Positions 1-7,737 of a DNA stretch of 24,867 nt are shown in pieces (position 1 is the first letter of the stretch; each line of letters opens with the position of its first letter). The notes beneath the pieces are model-generated. The model made no database searches and was not told the DNA's origin. It saw nothing but the letters and a program-made list of their open reading frames with translations. The stretch is taken from contig JBHJOP010000004.1 in assembly GCA_050329575.1 (NCBI GenBank), positions 1-24,867 of the forward strand. The letters run 5' to 3'. The position numbers and the translations under genes are program-made. The stretch comes from JAUXFS01 sp050329575. Lineage in GTDB: Bacteria > Pseudomonadota > Alphaproteobacteria > Rhodospirillales > Defluviicoccaceae.

Positions 1-124
1 CAACCATGCATGCGACGCTACGAACCGGGTTTCCGATCAACACTGCTCTCCCTCCTGATCTCGGCACTGTTCTTGCCCCGACGCACTCAACGACGCGCCA
101 GTCCTGGTTGCACCATACCGAGGA

Positions 125-162
125 GGACCACCGCCATCAACGCCGAAACATCCCGGTGGTCC
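125..162 (-). terminator. Possible hairpin downstream of the first TRAP operon
   Basis: A perfect 9-bp inverted repeat (GGACCACCG and CGGTGGTCC) encloses a 20-base loop about 40 bases past the dctM stop, read on the minus strand. There is no T tract, so a factor-independent terminator is only a possibility. The rest of bases 1-203 shows no convincing gene on either strand. Confidence 0.25.
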
Positions 163-203
163 AGCGGGCTGACGCCGACCGACCGGGACCGAGGATGAGG
201 CGG

Positions 204-1520
204 TCAGATCGCCGGGCCCATCAGGAGGGTCGGCAGCCAGGTGGCGAGGCCGGGGAACAGGCAGAGGATGACGATGGCGAGGACCATGCACAGCATGAAC
301 GGCAGCGCGCCGCGCAGGATGGTCGGCAGCGAGACGTCGGGAACGATGCCGTTGATGACGTAGAGGTTGAGCCCCACCGGCGGGGTGATCAGGCCGATCT
401 CCATGTTGATGGTGAAGACGACCGCGAACCAGTAGGGATCGAAGCCGGCCTGGGTGATGATCGGCAGCAGGATCGGCGCCGTCATCAGGATCACCGCCAC
501 CGGCGGCAGGAAGAACCCGGCGACCAGCAGGAAGACGTTGATCGCCGCCATCAGCACCCAGCGGTTGACATCGAGTCCGGCGATCCATTCGGCCACCGCC
601 TGGGTGACGAACAGGCTGGACAGCGCGTAGCTGAACAGGGCCGAGGCGCCGATGATCATCAGGATCATCACGCTCTCGCGCATGCTGCTGCTCAGCACCG
701 ACCACAGCTGCGACGGTCGCCACATCCGGTAGACGACGGCGACCAGCACGATGCAGAACAGCGCCCCGACCCCCGCCGCCTCCGACGGGGTCGCGATGCC
801 GCCGTAGAGGACGTAGAGGATGCCGGCGATGATCGCCAGGAACGGCAGCACCTTCGGCAGGCTGGCCAGCTTCTCGGCGAACGTGAACGCCCCGCCGGCG
901 CGCTGGAAACGGTACCCCTTGCGCCACGCGTCGAACAGCGCCCACGCCATGAACAGACCGGTGAGCATCACGCCCGGAACCACCCCGGCGATGAACAGCC
1001 GGCCGATCGAGGTCTCGGTCGAGATGCCGTAGACGATCATGGTGATCGAGGGCGGGATGAGGATGCCGAGGGTGCCGCCGGCGGCGATGGCGCCGGTGGC
1101 GAGGCTGGCGGGGTAGCCGCGTTGGCGCATCTCGGGAATGCCCATCTTGCCGATGGCGGCACAGGTGGCGGGCGACGAGCCGCTGAGGGCGGCGAAGATC
1201 GAACACGCCCCGAGGTTGGAGATGATCAGCCCGCCGGGGACCCGCTGCAGCCAGCGGTCGAGGGCCTCGTAGAGATCCTTGCCGGCCGGCGAGTTGGCGA
1301 CCGCCGCCCCCATCAGGATGAACATCGGGATCGACACCAGGGTGAAGTCGGCGAGCCCGCCGAAGAACGTCTCGGCGAGGATGCCGAGGCTGCCCCACCC
1401 GTCGAACGCCACCAGGAAGCCGATGGCGACGATGGCGAGCCCGAAGGCGACCGGGATGCCCGAGGCGAGCACCGCCACGGTGACCACGGTGACCAGCACG
1501 CCGATGGCGAGCGGGCTCAC
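204..1520 (-). CDS. dctM: TRAP transporter large permease subunit, DctM family (system 1)
   Basis: This is the large membrane subunit of a tripartite ATP-independent periplasmic transporter, which couples carboxylate uptake to an ion gradient. At 438 residues it has the usual family length. Hydrophobic segments run throughout. The glycine-rich AGGTLGILIPPSI motif in the first half and the related GLITPPVGLNLYV near the C-terminus are family hallmarks. The start is a GTG overlapping the dctQ stop as GTGA, so the two subunits are translationally coupled. The open frame continues upstream through dctQ and the neighbouring genes, but the family N-terminus begins here (SPLAIGVLVTVVT). It is the last gene of dctP-dctQ-dctM. 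Substrate cannot be read from this subunit. Confidence 0.93.
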   Translation of the reverse strand: MSPLAIGVLVTVVTVAVLASGIPVAFGLAIVAIGFLVAFDGWGSLGILAETFFGGLADFTLVSIPMFILMGAAVANSPAGKDLYEALDRWLQRVPGGLIISNLGACSIFAALSGSSPATCAAIGKMGIPEMRQRGYPASLATGAIAAGGTLGILIPPSITMIVYGISTETSIGRLFIAGVVPGVMLTGLFMAWALFDAWRKGYRFQRAGGAFTFAEKLASLPKVLPFLAIIAGILYVLYGGIATPSEAAGVGALFCIVLVAVVYRMWRPSQLWSVLSSSMRESVMILMIIGASALFSYALSSLFVTQAVAEWIAGLDVNRWVLMAAINVFLLVAGFFLPPVAVILMTAPILLPIITQAGFDPYWFAVVFTINMEIGLITPPVGLNLYVINGIVPDVSLPTILRGALPFMLCMVLAIVILCLFPGLATWLPTLLMGPAI

Positions 1521-2035
1521 GGCCGGTGCTCCGGCCCGAGGCCGAACGGCATCTCGTCGCCGCGGAGCAGGCACAGGATGTCGACCAGGTATTGCAGGGC
1601 GAGCAGGCCGAAGCCGACCGGCATCGCCAGGTAGGGGATCCACAGCGGCAGCGCCCACACGGTGTGGGTGCGCCAGCCACCCTCCCAGGCCTCCAGCCAC
1701 AGCTGGGCCCCGGTGAGGCAGGCGACCACCGAGAACGCCAGCGCCCCGCCGGCGGCGGCGAGCGCCAGCGCCATCCGCGTCCTGTGACCGACGTGCATCG
1801 GCACCAGGTCGACGTTCACGTGGCCCTTGGTCAACGCCACGTAGGGGCTGCCGACGAAGGTGGCGGCGACCAGCGAGAAGGTGACGAACTCGGTCTGCCA
1901 GACGGTCGAGGCCTGCAGGAGGTAGCGGAGCACGACCATCTGGCACACGACCAGCACCGCGGCCGCCACCAGGCACGCGGCGAGCATCCCGCAGCCCCGC
2001 GACAACGCTCTCACGACGACGATGAAGGCGCGCAT
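1517..2035 (-). CDS. dctQ: TRAP transporter small permease subunit, DctQ family (system 1)
   Basis: This is the small membrane subunit that partners DctM in the inner membrane. The 172 residues show four hydrophobic segments and the family pattern around VVLRYLLQASTVWQTEF, followed by the GHVNVDLV stretch typical of DctQ proteins. The ATG start lies 57 bases after the dctP stop, and the stop codon overlaps the dctM GTG. The space before it holds a strong hairpin. DctQ sequences diverge quickly, so assignment rests on both the motif and the position between dctP and dctM. Confidence 0.9.
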   Translation of the reverse strand: MRAFIVVVRALSRGCGMLAACLVAAAVLVVCQMVVLRYLLQASTVWQTEFVTFSLVAATFVGSPYVALTKGHVNVDLVPMHVGHRTRMALALAAAGGALAFSVVACLTGAQLWLEAWEGGWRTHTVWALPLWIPYLAMPVGFGLLALQYLVDILCLLRGDEMPFGLGPEHRP

Positions 2036-2052
2036 GCGCGGATCCGGCCGAC

Positions 2053-2081
2053 CGGCGGCCGCGCGAAGGCGACGGCCGCCG
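2053..2081 (-). promoter_or_regulatory. Intercistronic hairpin between dctP and dctQ
   Basis: A perfect 9-bp GC-only stem (CGGCGGCCG with CGGCCGCCG) and an 11-base loop lie between the dctP stop and the dctQ start. A hairpin here could protect the upstream dctP message or partly terminate transcription, giving more binding protein than permease, as described for other binding-protein-dependent systems. The role is inferred. In GC-rich DNA some such stems arise by chance. Confidence 0.35.
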
Positions 2082-2092
2082 CGACCGTCTCC

Positions 2093-3094
2093 CTACTCGA
2101 CCGCGAGCGCCTTCTCGATCAGGTCCTTGCCCCCCGGCACCTTCTCGGCGAAGGTCTTGTAGGACGTCTGCTCGGCGATCTCGCGCCACGCGGCGGCCTG
2201 TTCGGCGGTCATCTCGACCACCTCGACGCCGGCCGCCTTGTAGACGTCGACCAGGGTGTCGTCCAGCTTCTTGGCCTCGGCGAAGAAGTACTCCTCGGCC
2301 TTCTTGCCGGCCGCCAGCAACGCCGCCCGCTGCTGGTCGTTCAGCTTCTCCCAACTCCTGGCCGACATCAGGATCGGCTCGTACATGAACCAGAGCGCGT
2401 GCTCGCCGGGCGCGGTCAGGCACTTGACCTGCTCGTAGAGGCGGAACGAGACGAAGCTGCCGGAACTGGTGTTGGCGGAGTCGAGCACGCCGGTCTGCAT
2501 CGCGGTGTAGATTTCCGAGCTCGGCATCGAGGCGATCGAGGCGCCGGCCCCGGCCAGCATCTGCTCGAACGCCGGCCCGGCGGCGCGCATCACCTGACCC
2601 TTGATGCTCTCGGGCTCGAGAATGCAGTTCTTCTTGGAGGCGAAGCCGCCGGCCAGCCAGGCGTCGGCGAGCACGACGACGCCGGCCTCGTTGATGATCT
2701 TCTTGATGTCGTCCATGAACGGCGAGTCGTTGAGGCGCCGGGCGTGCTCGTGGTTCTTGACCAGCCCGGGCATCAGCGTCGCGCTGAACTGGGGATGGCG
2801 GCCGCTGGCGTAATCGAGCGGAAAGGCCGAGATGTCGAGCTGGCCCTTGGTCATCGCCCCCCACTGCTCCGCCGGCTTGAACAGCGACGCGCCCGGATAG
2901 ACCTTGATCTCGAGGCCGACGTTGGCGTTCTCCACCTCGCGGGCGAGGATCTGCACCATTTCGTCGCGGACGTCGCCCTTGCCGCCCGGCCACTGGTGCG
3001 ACGCCTTCAACGACTGGGCCTGCGCCGCGCCCGCCATCACGGCGACGGCGGCGACGCCGACAACACCGGCAAGACAAGTCTTCAACGATCGCAT
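2093..3094 (-). CDS. dctP: TRAP transporter periplasmic substrate-binding protein, DctP family (system 1)
   Basis: This is the extracytoplasmic solute receptor that binds the substrate, usually an organic acid, and delivers it to DctQM. It has 333 residues with a Sec signal peptide: a basic MRSLK start, a hydrophobic core, and a likely cleavage after residue 26 (AQA/QS). R170, in the stretch before AAGPAFEQML, sits where DctP proteins carry the arginine that pairs with the substrate carboxylate. The AMQTGVLDSAN segment at about 198-208 is also typical. A good GGGAGGA ribosome binding site lies 7 bases before the ATG. It heads dctPQM and is divergent from the acylase gene. The substrate is unknown. 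Confidence 0.92.
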   Translation of the reverse strand: MRSLKTCLAGVVGVAAVAVMAGAAQAQSLKASHQWPGGKGDVRDEMVQILAREVENANVGLEIKVYPGASLFKPAEQWGAMTKGQLDISAFPLDYASGRHPQFSATLMPGLVKNHEHARRLNDSPFMDDIKKIINEAGVVVLADAWLAGGFASKKNCILEPESIKGQVMRAAGPAFEQMLAGAGASIASMPSSEIYTAMQTGVLDSANTSSGSFVSFRLYEQVKCLTAPGEHALWFMYEPILMSARSWEKLNDQQRAALLAAGKKAEEYFFAEAKKLDDTLVDVYKAAGVEVVEMTAEQAAAWREIAEQTSYKTFAEKVPGGKDLIEKALAVE

Positions 3095-3299
3095 GGTCGC
3101 ATCCTCCCGATTCCGGGGCTGATCGCCCTCGTTGGCCTATTCGGCGCTTCCCATCGCGGGCCGGCGCCGCTACATCCCGTATCAGTACACGAAATGCACC
3201 GACGGAAAAGGCAATTCCGACCGCCGCGCACGACGGCGGTGCCGGTGTCGCTCGACGGACCCGACGCAGGCCGTCGATCGCTCGCAACGGACGGGTTCC
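3095..3299. promoter_or_regulatory. Divergent intergenic region between dctP and the acylase gene
   Basis: These 205 bases must hold the start signals for both divergent transcripts. The stretch around 3170-3215 is noticeably less GC-rich than its surroundings and is the likeliest promoter zone, but I could not pick a convincing -35/-10 pair on either strand. Confidence 0.4.
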
Positions 3300-5819
3300 A
3301 TGGCCGAGACCGCACCGCTCCGGCACCGCGAAGACGAGCCGGGCAGCGCCCGTCGCCGGCGGCGGTGGATGCGGTGGGCGGCGGCGGGATTCGTCGTGCT
3401 GGCGGTCATCGGTCCGTTGGCGGGTTGGTGGTGGCTGCGCACCTCGCTGCCGCCCGCGCGGGCGACGGTTGCGGTCAACGGCGTCGCGGCGCCGGTCGAG
3501 GTGTTGTTCGACGCCCACGGGGTTCCGCACATCTTCGCGCAGTCGCCGGAGGACGCGGCTTACGCGCTCGGCTTCGTGCACGCCCGGGATCGGCTGTGGC
3601 AGATGGAGAGCATGCGCCGGCTGGGAGCCGGGCGGCTGGCGGAGGTCGCCGGCGAGGCCGCCCTCGCATCCGACCGGTTGATGCGCACGCTCGGTCTCTA
3701 CCGGCTGGCCGAGGCCCAGTCCCGGCTGCTGTCCGAGGACGCGACGCGCACCCTCGCGGCCTATGCGGACGGCGTCAACGCCTGGATCGCCCATCGCCGC
3801 GGCGCGCTGCCGCCGGAGTTCGTCGTTCTCGGCCTGGAGCCGGAGCCCTGGCGGACCGCCGATTCGCTGGTCTGGATCCGCATCATGGCGATGCGGCTCG
3901 CCGGCAACCGCAAGACCGAGCTGCTGCGGGCGCGGCTGCGGAGCCGGCTCACCGACGAGCAGATCGCCGAGTTGACGCCGCCGGATCCGGGCGACGCACC
4001 GGTGACCGCCGAGTGGCTGGATGCCGCCAGCCTCGACGCGCTGTCCCTTCCGGGGACGATCGCGGAGCCGGCGGCGCTGCAGACGGTGGGCGGCGCGTCC
4101 AACGTGTGGGTGGTCGCCGGCTCGCAGACCGAGAGCGGCAAGCCGCTGCTCGCCAACGATCCTCACCTCGGGTTCGCGGCGCCGATCCTGTGGTACCTGG
4201 TGCGGATCGAAACCCCGGATGGCGAACTGGTCGGCGCCACGGTGCCGGGGTTTCCGTTCCTGGTCCTCGGCCACAACGGCCGGATCGCCTGGGGGATGAG
4301 CAACACCGGCAGCGACACGGTCGATCTGTTCATGGAGCGCATCGACCCGGAGGACAGCGGGCGCTATCTGGCCCCGGACGGGTCCCGGCCGTTCACGACC
4401 CGCCGCGAGATCATCGCGGTCAAGGGCGGTGACGATGTCGTGCTGACCGTCCGCGAGACCCGCCACGGGCCGGTGATCTCCGATGCGCCGAGCCTGCCGC
4501 CGGGCGGTGACGGGATGGCCGGCGCCGGGATGGCCGGTGACGGGGTGTCCGGTGACGGGGTGTCCGGTGACGGGATGTCCGGTGACGGGATGTCCGGCGC
4601 CGAGACCGTTCTGGCGCTGGCGGCGCCGTATCTCCGCGACGACGATCGCACCGCCGAGGCCGCCTACCGGCTGAGCCGGGCGCGCGACTGGGACGCCTTC
4701 GTCGCCGCCAGCGAGGATTTCCACTCGCCGCAGACCAACCTCATGTATGCCGACGTCGACGGCAACATCGGGTTCATCGCGCCCGGACGGGTGCCGATCC
4801 GCCGCGGCGGCCGGGGCGCGGTGCCGAGCCCCGGCTGGACCGGCGGCGCCGACTGGATCGGCTTCGTCCCGTTCGCGGACCTGCCGCGCGCCCTCAACCC
4901 GCCGTCCGGTCGGCTGGTCAACGCCAACAACCGGATCGTCCCGGACGGCTACCCCTGGTATCTCGGCTCCGAGTGGGAGGAAGGGTACCGGGCCGAGCGG
5001 ATCGAGTCCCTGCTCGCGGCCGGTTCGCCCCACGATCGGGCGTCGATGGCGGCGATCCAGATGGACCACGTCTCGCTGATGGCCGCCGACCTGCTGGCGC
5101 CGATGCTGCGGGGGCTGCCGGATCGCGAACGGCATCGCACGGTGACCGCGATGCTCCGCGCCTGGTCGGGCGAGATGGCGCGCGGCCGGCCGGAGCCGCT
5201 GATCTTCTCGGCGTGGGTGCGGGCGTTCAACCTCGCGGTCTACGCCGACGAACTCGGCGAGTTCACGCGAAGCTTCCTGCATTACCGCCCGCGCTTTCTC
5301 CGGTTCGTCCTCGAGGCGCGCCCGATCTGGTGCGACGACATCACCACCGAAGCGGTCGAGGACTGCGCCAGCCGTCTCGAGACCGCCCTCGACGCGGCCC
5401 TCGAAGAACTGACGGCCCGCTTCGGGCCGGATCCGGCGCGCTGGCGGTGGGGGGATGTCCATCGGGCGGCCTTCGATCACCGCCTGCTCGGCTCGCTGCC
5501 GCTGATCGGCGCCGCCACCAACCTCGGCATCGAAACCGACGGCGGCTTCTATACCGTGAACCGCGGCGCCAACCGGCTGGGAGAGCCGGACCATCCGTAT
5601 GCCCATGTCCATGGCGCCGGCGTTCGCGCCGTCTACGATCTTGCCGAGCTGCCGCAATCGCGGTTCATGATCGCCACCGGGCAGTCCGGCAACCCGCTGT
5701 CGCGCCACTACGGCGATCAGATCGAGAGATGGCGCGACGGCGGCTCGATCACCCTCGGCCAGAGCCGGGACGACCTCGCGCGGCAGGCGTCAGGGCGACT
5801 GACCCTGGTCGCGAAATGA
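3300..5819 (+). CDS. Penicillin acylase family protein (N-terminal nucleophile amidohydrolase)
   Basis: This family hydrolyses amide-linked acyl groups (beta-lactams, N-acyl homoserine lactones and similar). The precursor cleaves itself so that an internal serine becomes the N-terminus of the beta chain. The 839 residues begin with an arginine-rich stretch and a membrane segment (about 22-45), so the protein is exported or anchored. The nucleophile is Ser267 in GGASNVWVVAGS. H289 is then beta-chain position 23, matching the catalytic-base histidine of PvdQ and cephalosporin acylases. N543 in NANNR is a candidate for the oxyanion-hole asparagine. The C-terminal SGNPLSRHYGDQ is a family signature. 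Residues 403-432 are a G-D-G-[MV]-[AS] repeat inserted in the beta chain. The ATG at 3300 directly precedes the signal region; an upstream in-frame TTG at 3132 would add an implausible Arg/Cys-rich stretch. It is followed by the dehydratase gene. Substrate unknown. Confidence 0.88.
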   Translation: MAETAPLRHREDEPGSARRRRRWMRWAAAGFVVLAVIGPLAGWWWLRTSLPPARATVAVNGVAAPVEVLFDAHGVPHIFAQSPEDAAYALGFVHARDRLWQMESMRRLGAGRLAEVAGEAALASDRLMRTLGLYRLAEAQSRLLSEDATRTLAAYADGVNAWIAHRRGALPPEFVVLGLEPEPWRTADSLVWIRIMAMRLAGNRKTELLRARLRSRLTDEQIAELTPPDPGDAPVTAEWLDAASLDALSLPGTIAEPAALQTVGGASNVWVVAGSQTESGKPLLANDPHLGFAAPILWYLVRIETPDGELVGATVPGFPFLVLGHNGRIAWGMSNTGSDTVDLFMERIDPEDSGRYLAPDGSRPFTTRREIIAVKGGDDVVLTVRETRHGPVISDAPSLPPGGDGMAGAGMAGDGVSGDGVSGDGMSGDGMSGAETVLALAAPYLRDDDRTAEAAYRLSRARDWDAFVAASEDFHSPQTNLMYADVDGNIGFIAPGRVPIRRGGRGAVPSPGWTGGADWIGFVPFADLPRALNPPSGRLVNANNRIVPDGYPWYLGSEWEEGYRAERIESLLAAGSPHDRASMAAIQMDHVSLMAADLLAPMLRGLPDRERHRTVTAMLRAWSGEMARGRPEPLIFSAWVRAFNLAVYADELGEFTRSFLHYRPRFLRFVLEARPIWCDDITTEAVEDCASRLETALDAALEELTARFGPDPARWRWGDVHRAAFDHRLLGSLPLIGAATNLGIETDGGFYTVNRGANRLGEPDHPYAHVHGAGVRAVYDLAELPQSRFMIATGQSGNPLSRHYGDQIERWRDGGSITLGQSRDDLARQASGRLTLVAK
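4506..4595 (+). repeat. Six tandem 15-base units inside the acylase gene
   Basis: Six consecutive 15-base units with consensus GGTGACGGGrTGkCC lie in frame and encode G-D-G-[MV]-[AS] five-residue units (the second reads GAGMA). The third and fourth are identical, as are the fifth and sixth, which suggests recent slippage or unequal exchange. Unit gain or loss keeps the frame. Confidence 0.95.
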
Positions 5820-5829
5820 GGGCTCGCCG

Positions 5830-7062
5830 ATGACGGTCACCGTCGCCGAGGTCCGCACCGCCGCCGCACTGCTGGCGGGACGCATCGTCCGCACCCCGTC
5901 GATCGCCGCCGATGTCGGCGGCCCGGCGCCCGGCACCGCGGTGGTCCTGAAGCTCGAGAACCTGCAAGTCACCGGATCGTTCAAGGCGCGCGGGGCGATG
6001 GTCAAGCTGGCGAGCCTCGACAGCGCCGCCCGCACGGCCGGCGTCGTCACCGCCTCGGCCGGCAACCATGCGCAGGGCGTCGCCTACCACGCCGGCCGAC
6101 TCGGCATTCCGGCGACCGTGGTGATGCCGCGCGGCACCCCGTTCACCAAGGTCGGACGCACCGAAGCGCTCGGGGCCCGCGTCGTCCTCTCCGGCGAGGA
6201 CCTGAGCGAGGCCCGCGCCCACGCGATGGGCCTGGTCGCGGCCGAGGGCGGGGAGTTCGTCTCCCCCTACGACGACGAACGGATCATCGCCGGCCAGGGC
6301 ACCGTCGCCCTCGAGATGCTCGCCGACGATCCCGATCTCGAGTGCCTGATCGTCCCGGTCGGCGGCGGCGGCCTGATCGCCGGCGTCGCCATCGCCGCCA
6401 AGGCCGTCAAGCCGACGATCGAGATCTTCGGGGTCCAGGCCGCCCTCTATCCGACGATGCGGGACGCCATCCGCGGCCGACCCGCCGGCACCACGACGGC
6501 ACAGACCCTCGCCGAGGGCATCGCCGTCAAGGAACCGGGCGTCCTCACCCGGCCGGTGATCGAGGCGCTGGTCGCCGACATCTTCCTCACCAGCGAACGG
6601 GCGCTCGAATCCGCGGTCTATTCCTTGCTGCATCAGCAGAAACTGGTCGTCGAGGGCGCCGGTGCGGCGCCGCTGGCGGCGTTGCTCGAGAACCGCGACC
6701 GGTTCGCCGGCCGCAAGGTCGGCCTCGTCCTGTCGGGCGGCAACATCGATCCGATGGTGCTGTCGTCGATCCTGCTCCGCGGCCTTTCGCGCGACGGGCG
6801 GCTCGTTCAACTTCGGGTTGAAATACCGGACCGACCGGGAACGCTCGCCAAGGTGACGGGACTGATCGGCGAGGCCGGCGGCAACATCGTCGAGGTCTAC
6901 CACCGCCGCCTGTTCTACGACGTTCCGGTCAAGCTCGCCGAACTCGACGTCCTGGTCGAGACGCAGAGCCCGAGCCACGTCCGCACGCTGATCGCCTGCC
7001 TCGAAGGCGCCGGCTACGCGACCAGCCTTTTGTCGGGAACCAAGGGCCGGGAAACGGGCTAG
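5830..7062 (+). CDS. ilvA: Threonine dehydratase (threonine ammonia-lyase) with C-terminal ACT domain
   Basis: This is a fold-type II pyridoxal-phosphate enzyme that deaminates threonine to 2-oxobutanoate and ammonia. Lys52 in GSFKARGA is the cofactor Schiff-base lysine. SAGNHAQG is the substrate loop, VGGGGLIAG binds the cofactor phosphate, and LSGGNID near residue 315 contacts the pyridine ring. After about residue 325 comes one ACT domain starting VEIPDRPGTLAKVTGLI. One ACT domain and 410 residues match the short TdcB-like or alphaproteobacterial type rather than the long E. coli IlvA with two ACT-like domains. Related serine/threonine or hydroxyaspartate dehydratases cannot be excluded. 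The ATG lies 10 bases after the acylase stop, with GAGGG overlapping that stop as ribosome binding site, so the two are probably cotranscribed. Its stop overlaps that of the convergent next gene. Confidence 0.88.
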   Translation: MTVTVAEVRTAAALLAGRIVRTPSIAADVGGPAPGTAVVLKLENLQVTGSFKARGAMVKLASLDSAARTAGVVTASAGNHAQGVAYHAGRLGIPATVVMPRGTPFTKVGRTEALGARVVLSGEDLSEARAHAMGLVAAEGGEFVSPYDDERIIAGQGTVALEMLADDPDLECLIVPVGGGGLIAGVAIAAKAVKPTIEIFGVQAALYPTMRDAIRGRPAGTTTAQTLAEGIAVKEPGVLTRPVIEALVADIFLTSERALESAVYSLLHQQKLVVEGAGAAPLAALLENRDRFAGRKVGLVLSGGNIDPMVLSSILLRGLSRDGRLVQLRVEIPDRPGTLAKVTGLIGEAGGNIVEVYHRRLFYDVPVKLAELDVLVETQSPSHVRTLIACLEGAGYATSLLSGTKGRETG

Positions 7063-7547
7063 AGGCGGCCGTCGAGACGACGGTAGTGGCCGCGAAAGCG
7101 AAGCAGCGGACGGGCCTCCCCCGTGCCGTGAACCCGCTCGACCCGCCCGACCACGATCAGATGGTCGCCGCCGACGTGGGTGGCGACGCGGGTGCACTCG
7201 AGCTGGGCGAGGGAGCCGGGCAGCAGCGGCGGGCCGGCCTCCGAGCGCCGGCACGCAATCCCCGCGAACTTGTCCTCGGCCTGGCTCGCGAAGCGCTCCG
7301 ACAGCGCCACCTGATCCTCGGCCAGGATGTTGACGGCGAACCGGCCGCTGCCGTTGACGAATGCGTCGATGTTGCGGGTCTTGTTGCCGAGGCAGAACAG
7401 GATCAGCGGCGGCTCCAGCGACAGCGACGAGAACGCGCTGATGGTGACCCCGACCGGGGCACCGGCATCGGCGACCGCGGTGACGACGCAGACCCCCGAC
7501 GCGAACAGGCCGAGAGCGCTTCGGAACTCGCTCGGTTCGACGGTCAC
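7059..7547 (-). CDS. Flavin reductase-like domain protein (FMN-binding split barrel)
   Basis: The 162-residue protein is a single flavin-reductase-like domain. Relatives reduce FMN or FAD with NAD(P)H and often supply reduced flavin to a two-component monooxygenase. Visible features are the N-terminal GVCVVTAVADAGAPVGVTIS strand pair, SLEPPLILFCLGNKTRNIDAF in the flavin-binding part, FAVNILAEDQ, and GGDHLIVVGRV, which contains the GDH motif common to HpaC/ActVB-type reductases. The start is a GTG with GGAG about 11 bases upstream. No monooxygenase partner is nearby, so the physiological role is unknown. It is convergent with the dehydratase gene (stops share CTAG) and divergent from motA. Confidence 0.85.
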   Translation of the reverse strand: MTVEPSEFRSALGLFASGVCVVTAVADAGAPVGVTISAFSSLSLEPPLILFCLGNKTRNIDAFVNGSGRFAVNILAEDQVALSERFASQAEDKFAGIACRRSEAGPPLLPGSLAQLECTRVATHVGGDHLIVVGRVERVHGTGEARPLLRFRGHYRRLDGRL

Positions 7548-7658
7548 GGTGAGTGATCTCCGGGTGATGTCGCGGGGCCGACCGCCGACGTTGTCTGCGC
7601 GCCGACCGTCCCTGCCGGAGGCCGGTGTGTCACGGGCCGGTTGGAAGTTAGTCAGGCG

Positions 7659-7677
7659 GTAACCAACGCCCGGTTAC
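7659..7677. promoter_or_regulatory. Operator-like inverted repeat upstream of motA
   Basis: GTAACC and GGTTAC are separated by 7 bases within the 190-base divergent region (7548-7737) between the flavin reductase gene and motA, about 60 bases before the motA start. The surrounding 7641-7700 is AT-richer than the neighbourhood. The spacing of the two halves suits a dimeric regulator, but no regulator is identified. I saw no clear sigma-28 or sigma-54 promoter. Confidence 0.35.
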
Positions 7678-7737
7678 ATAAGGGCATAGGTACGAGACGC
7701 CGTATCCTGCCGTCAAGAGGCTGTCGCGAGTTCGCCC

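Noticed and set aside
10..198. 62-codon plus-strand open frame at the window start
   Set aside because: It has no recognisable ribosome binding site or motif, and its composition (Arg/Ser/Thr-rich) is that of chance frames in this DNA.
1526..4432. Long plus-strand open frame antisense to dctQ/dctP and overlapping the acylase gene
   Set aside because: The translation is low-complexity His/Arg/Asp/Gly-rich, without family motifs, and is explained by the real genes on the other strand and in another frame.
204..5708. Very long minus-strand open frame of about 1,800 codons
   Set aside because: Only its 3' end (dctM) is real. The rest runs out of frame with dctQ and dctP and antisense to the acylase, giving Arg/Pro/Gly-rich sequence typical of shadow frames in GC-rich DNA.
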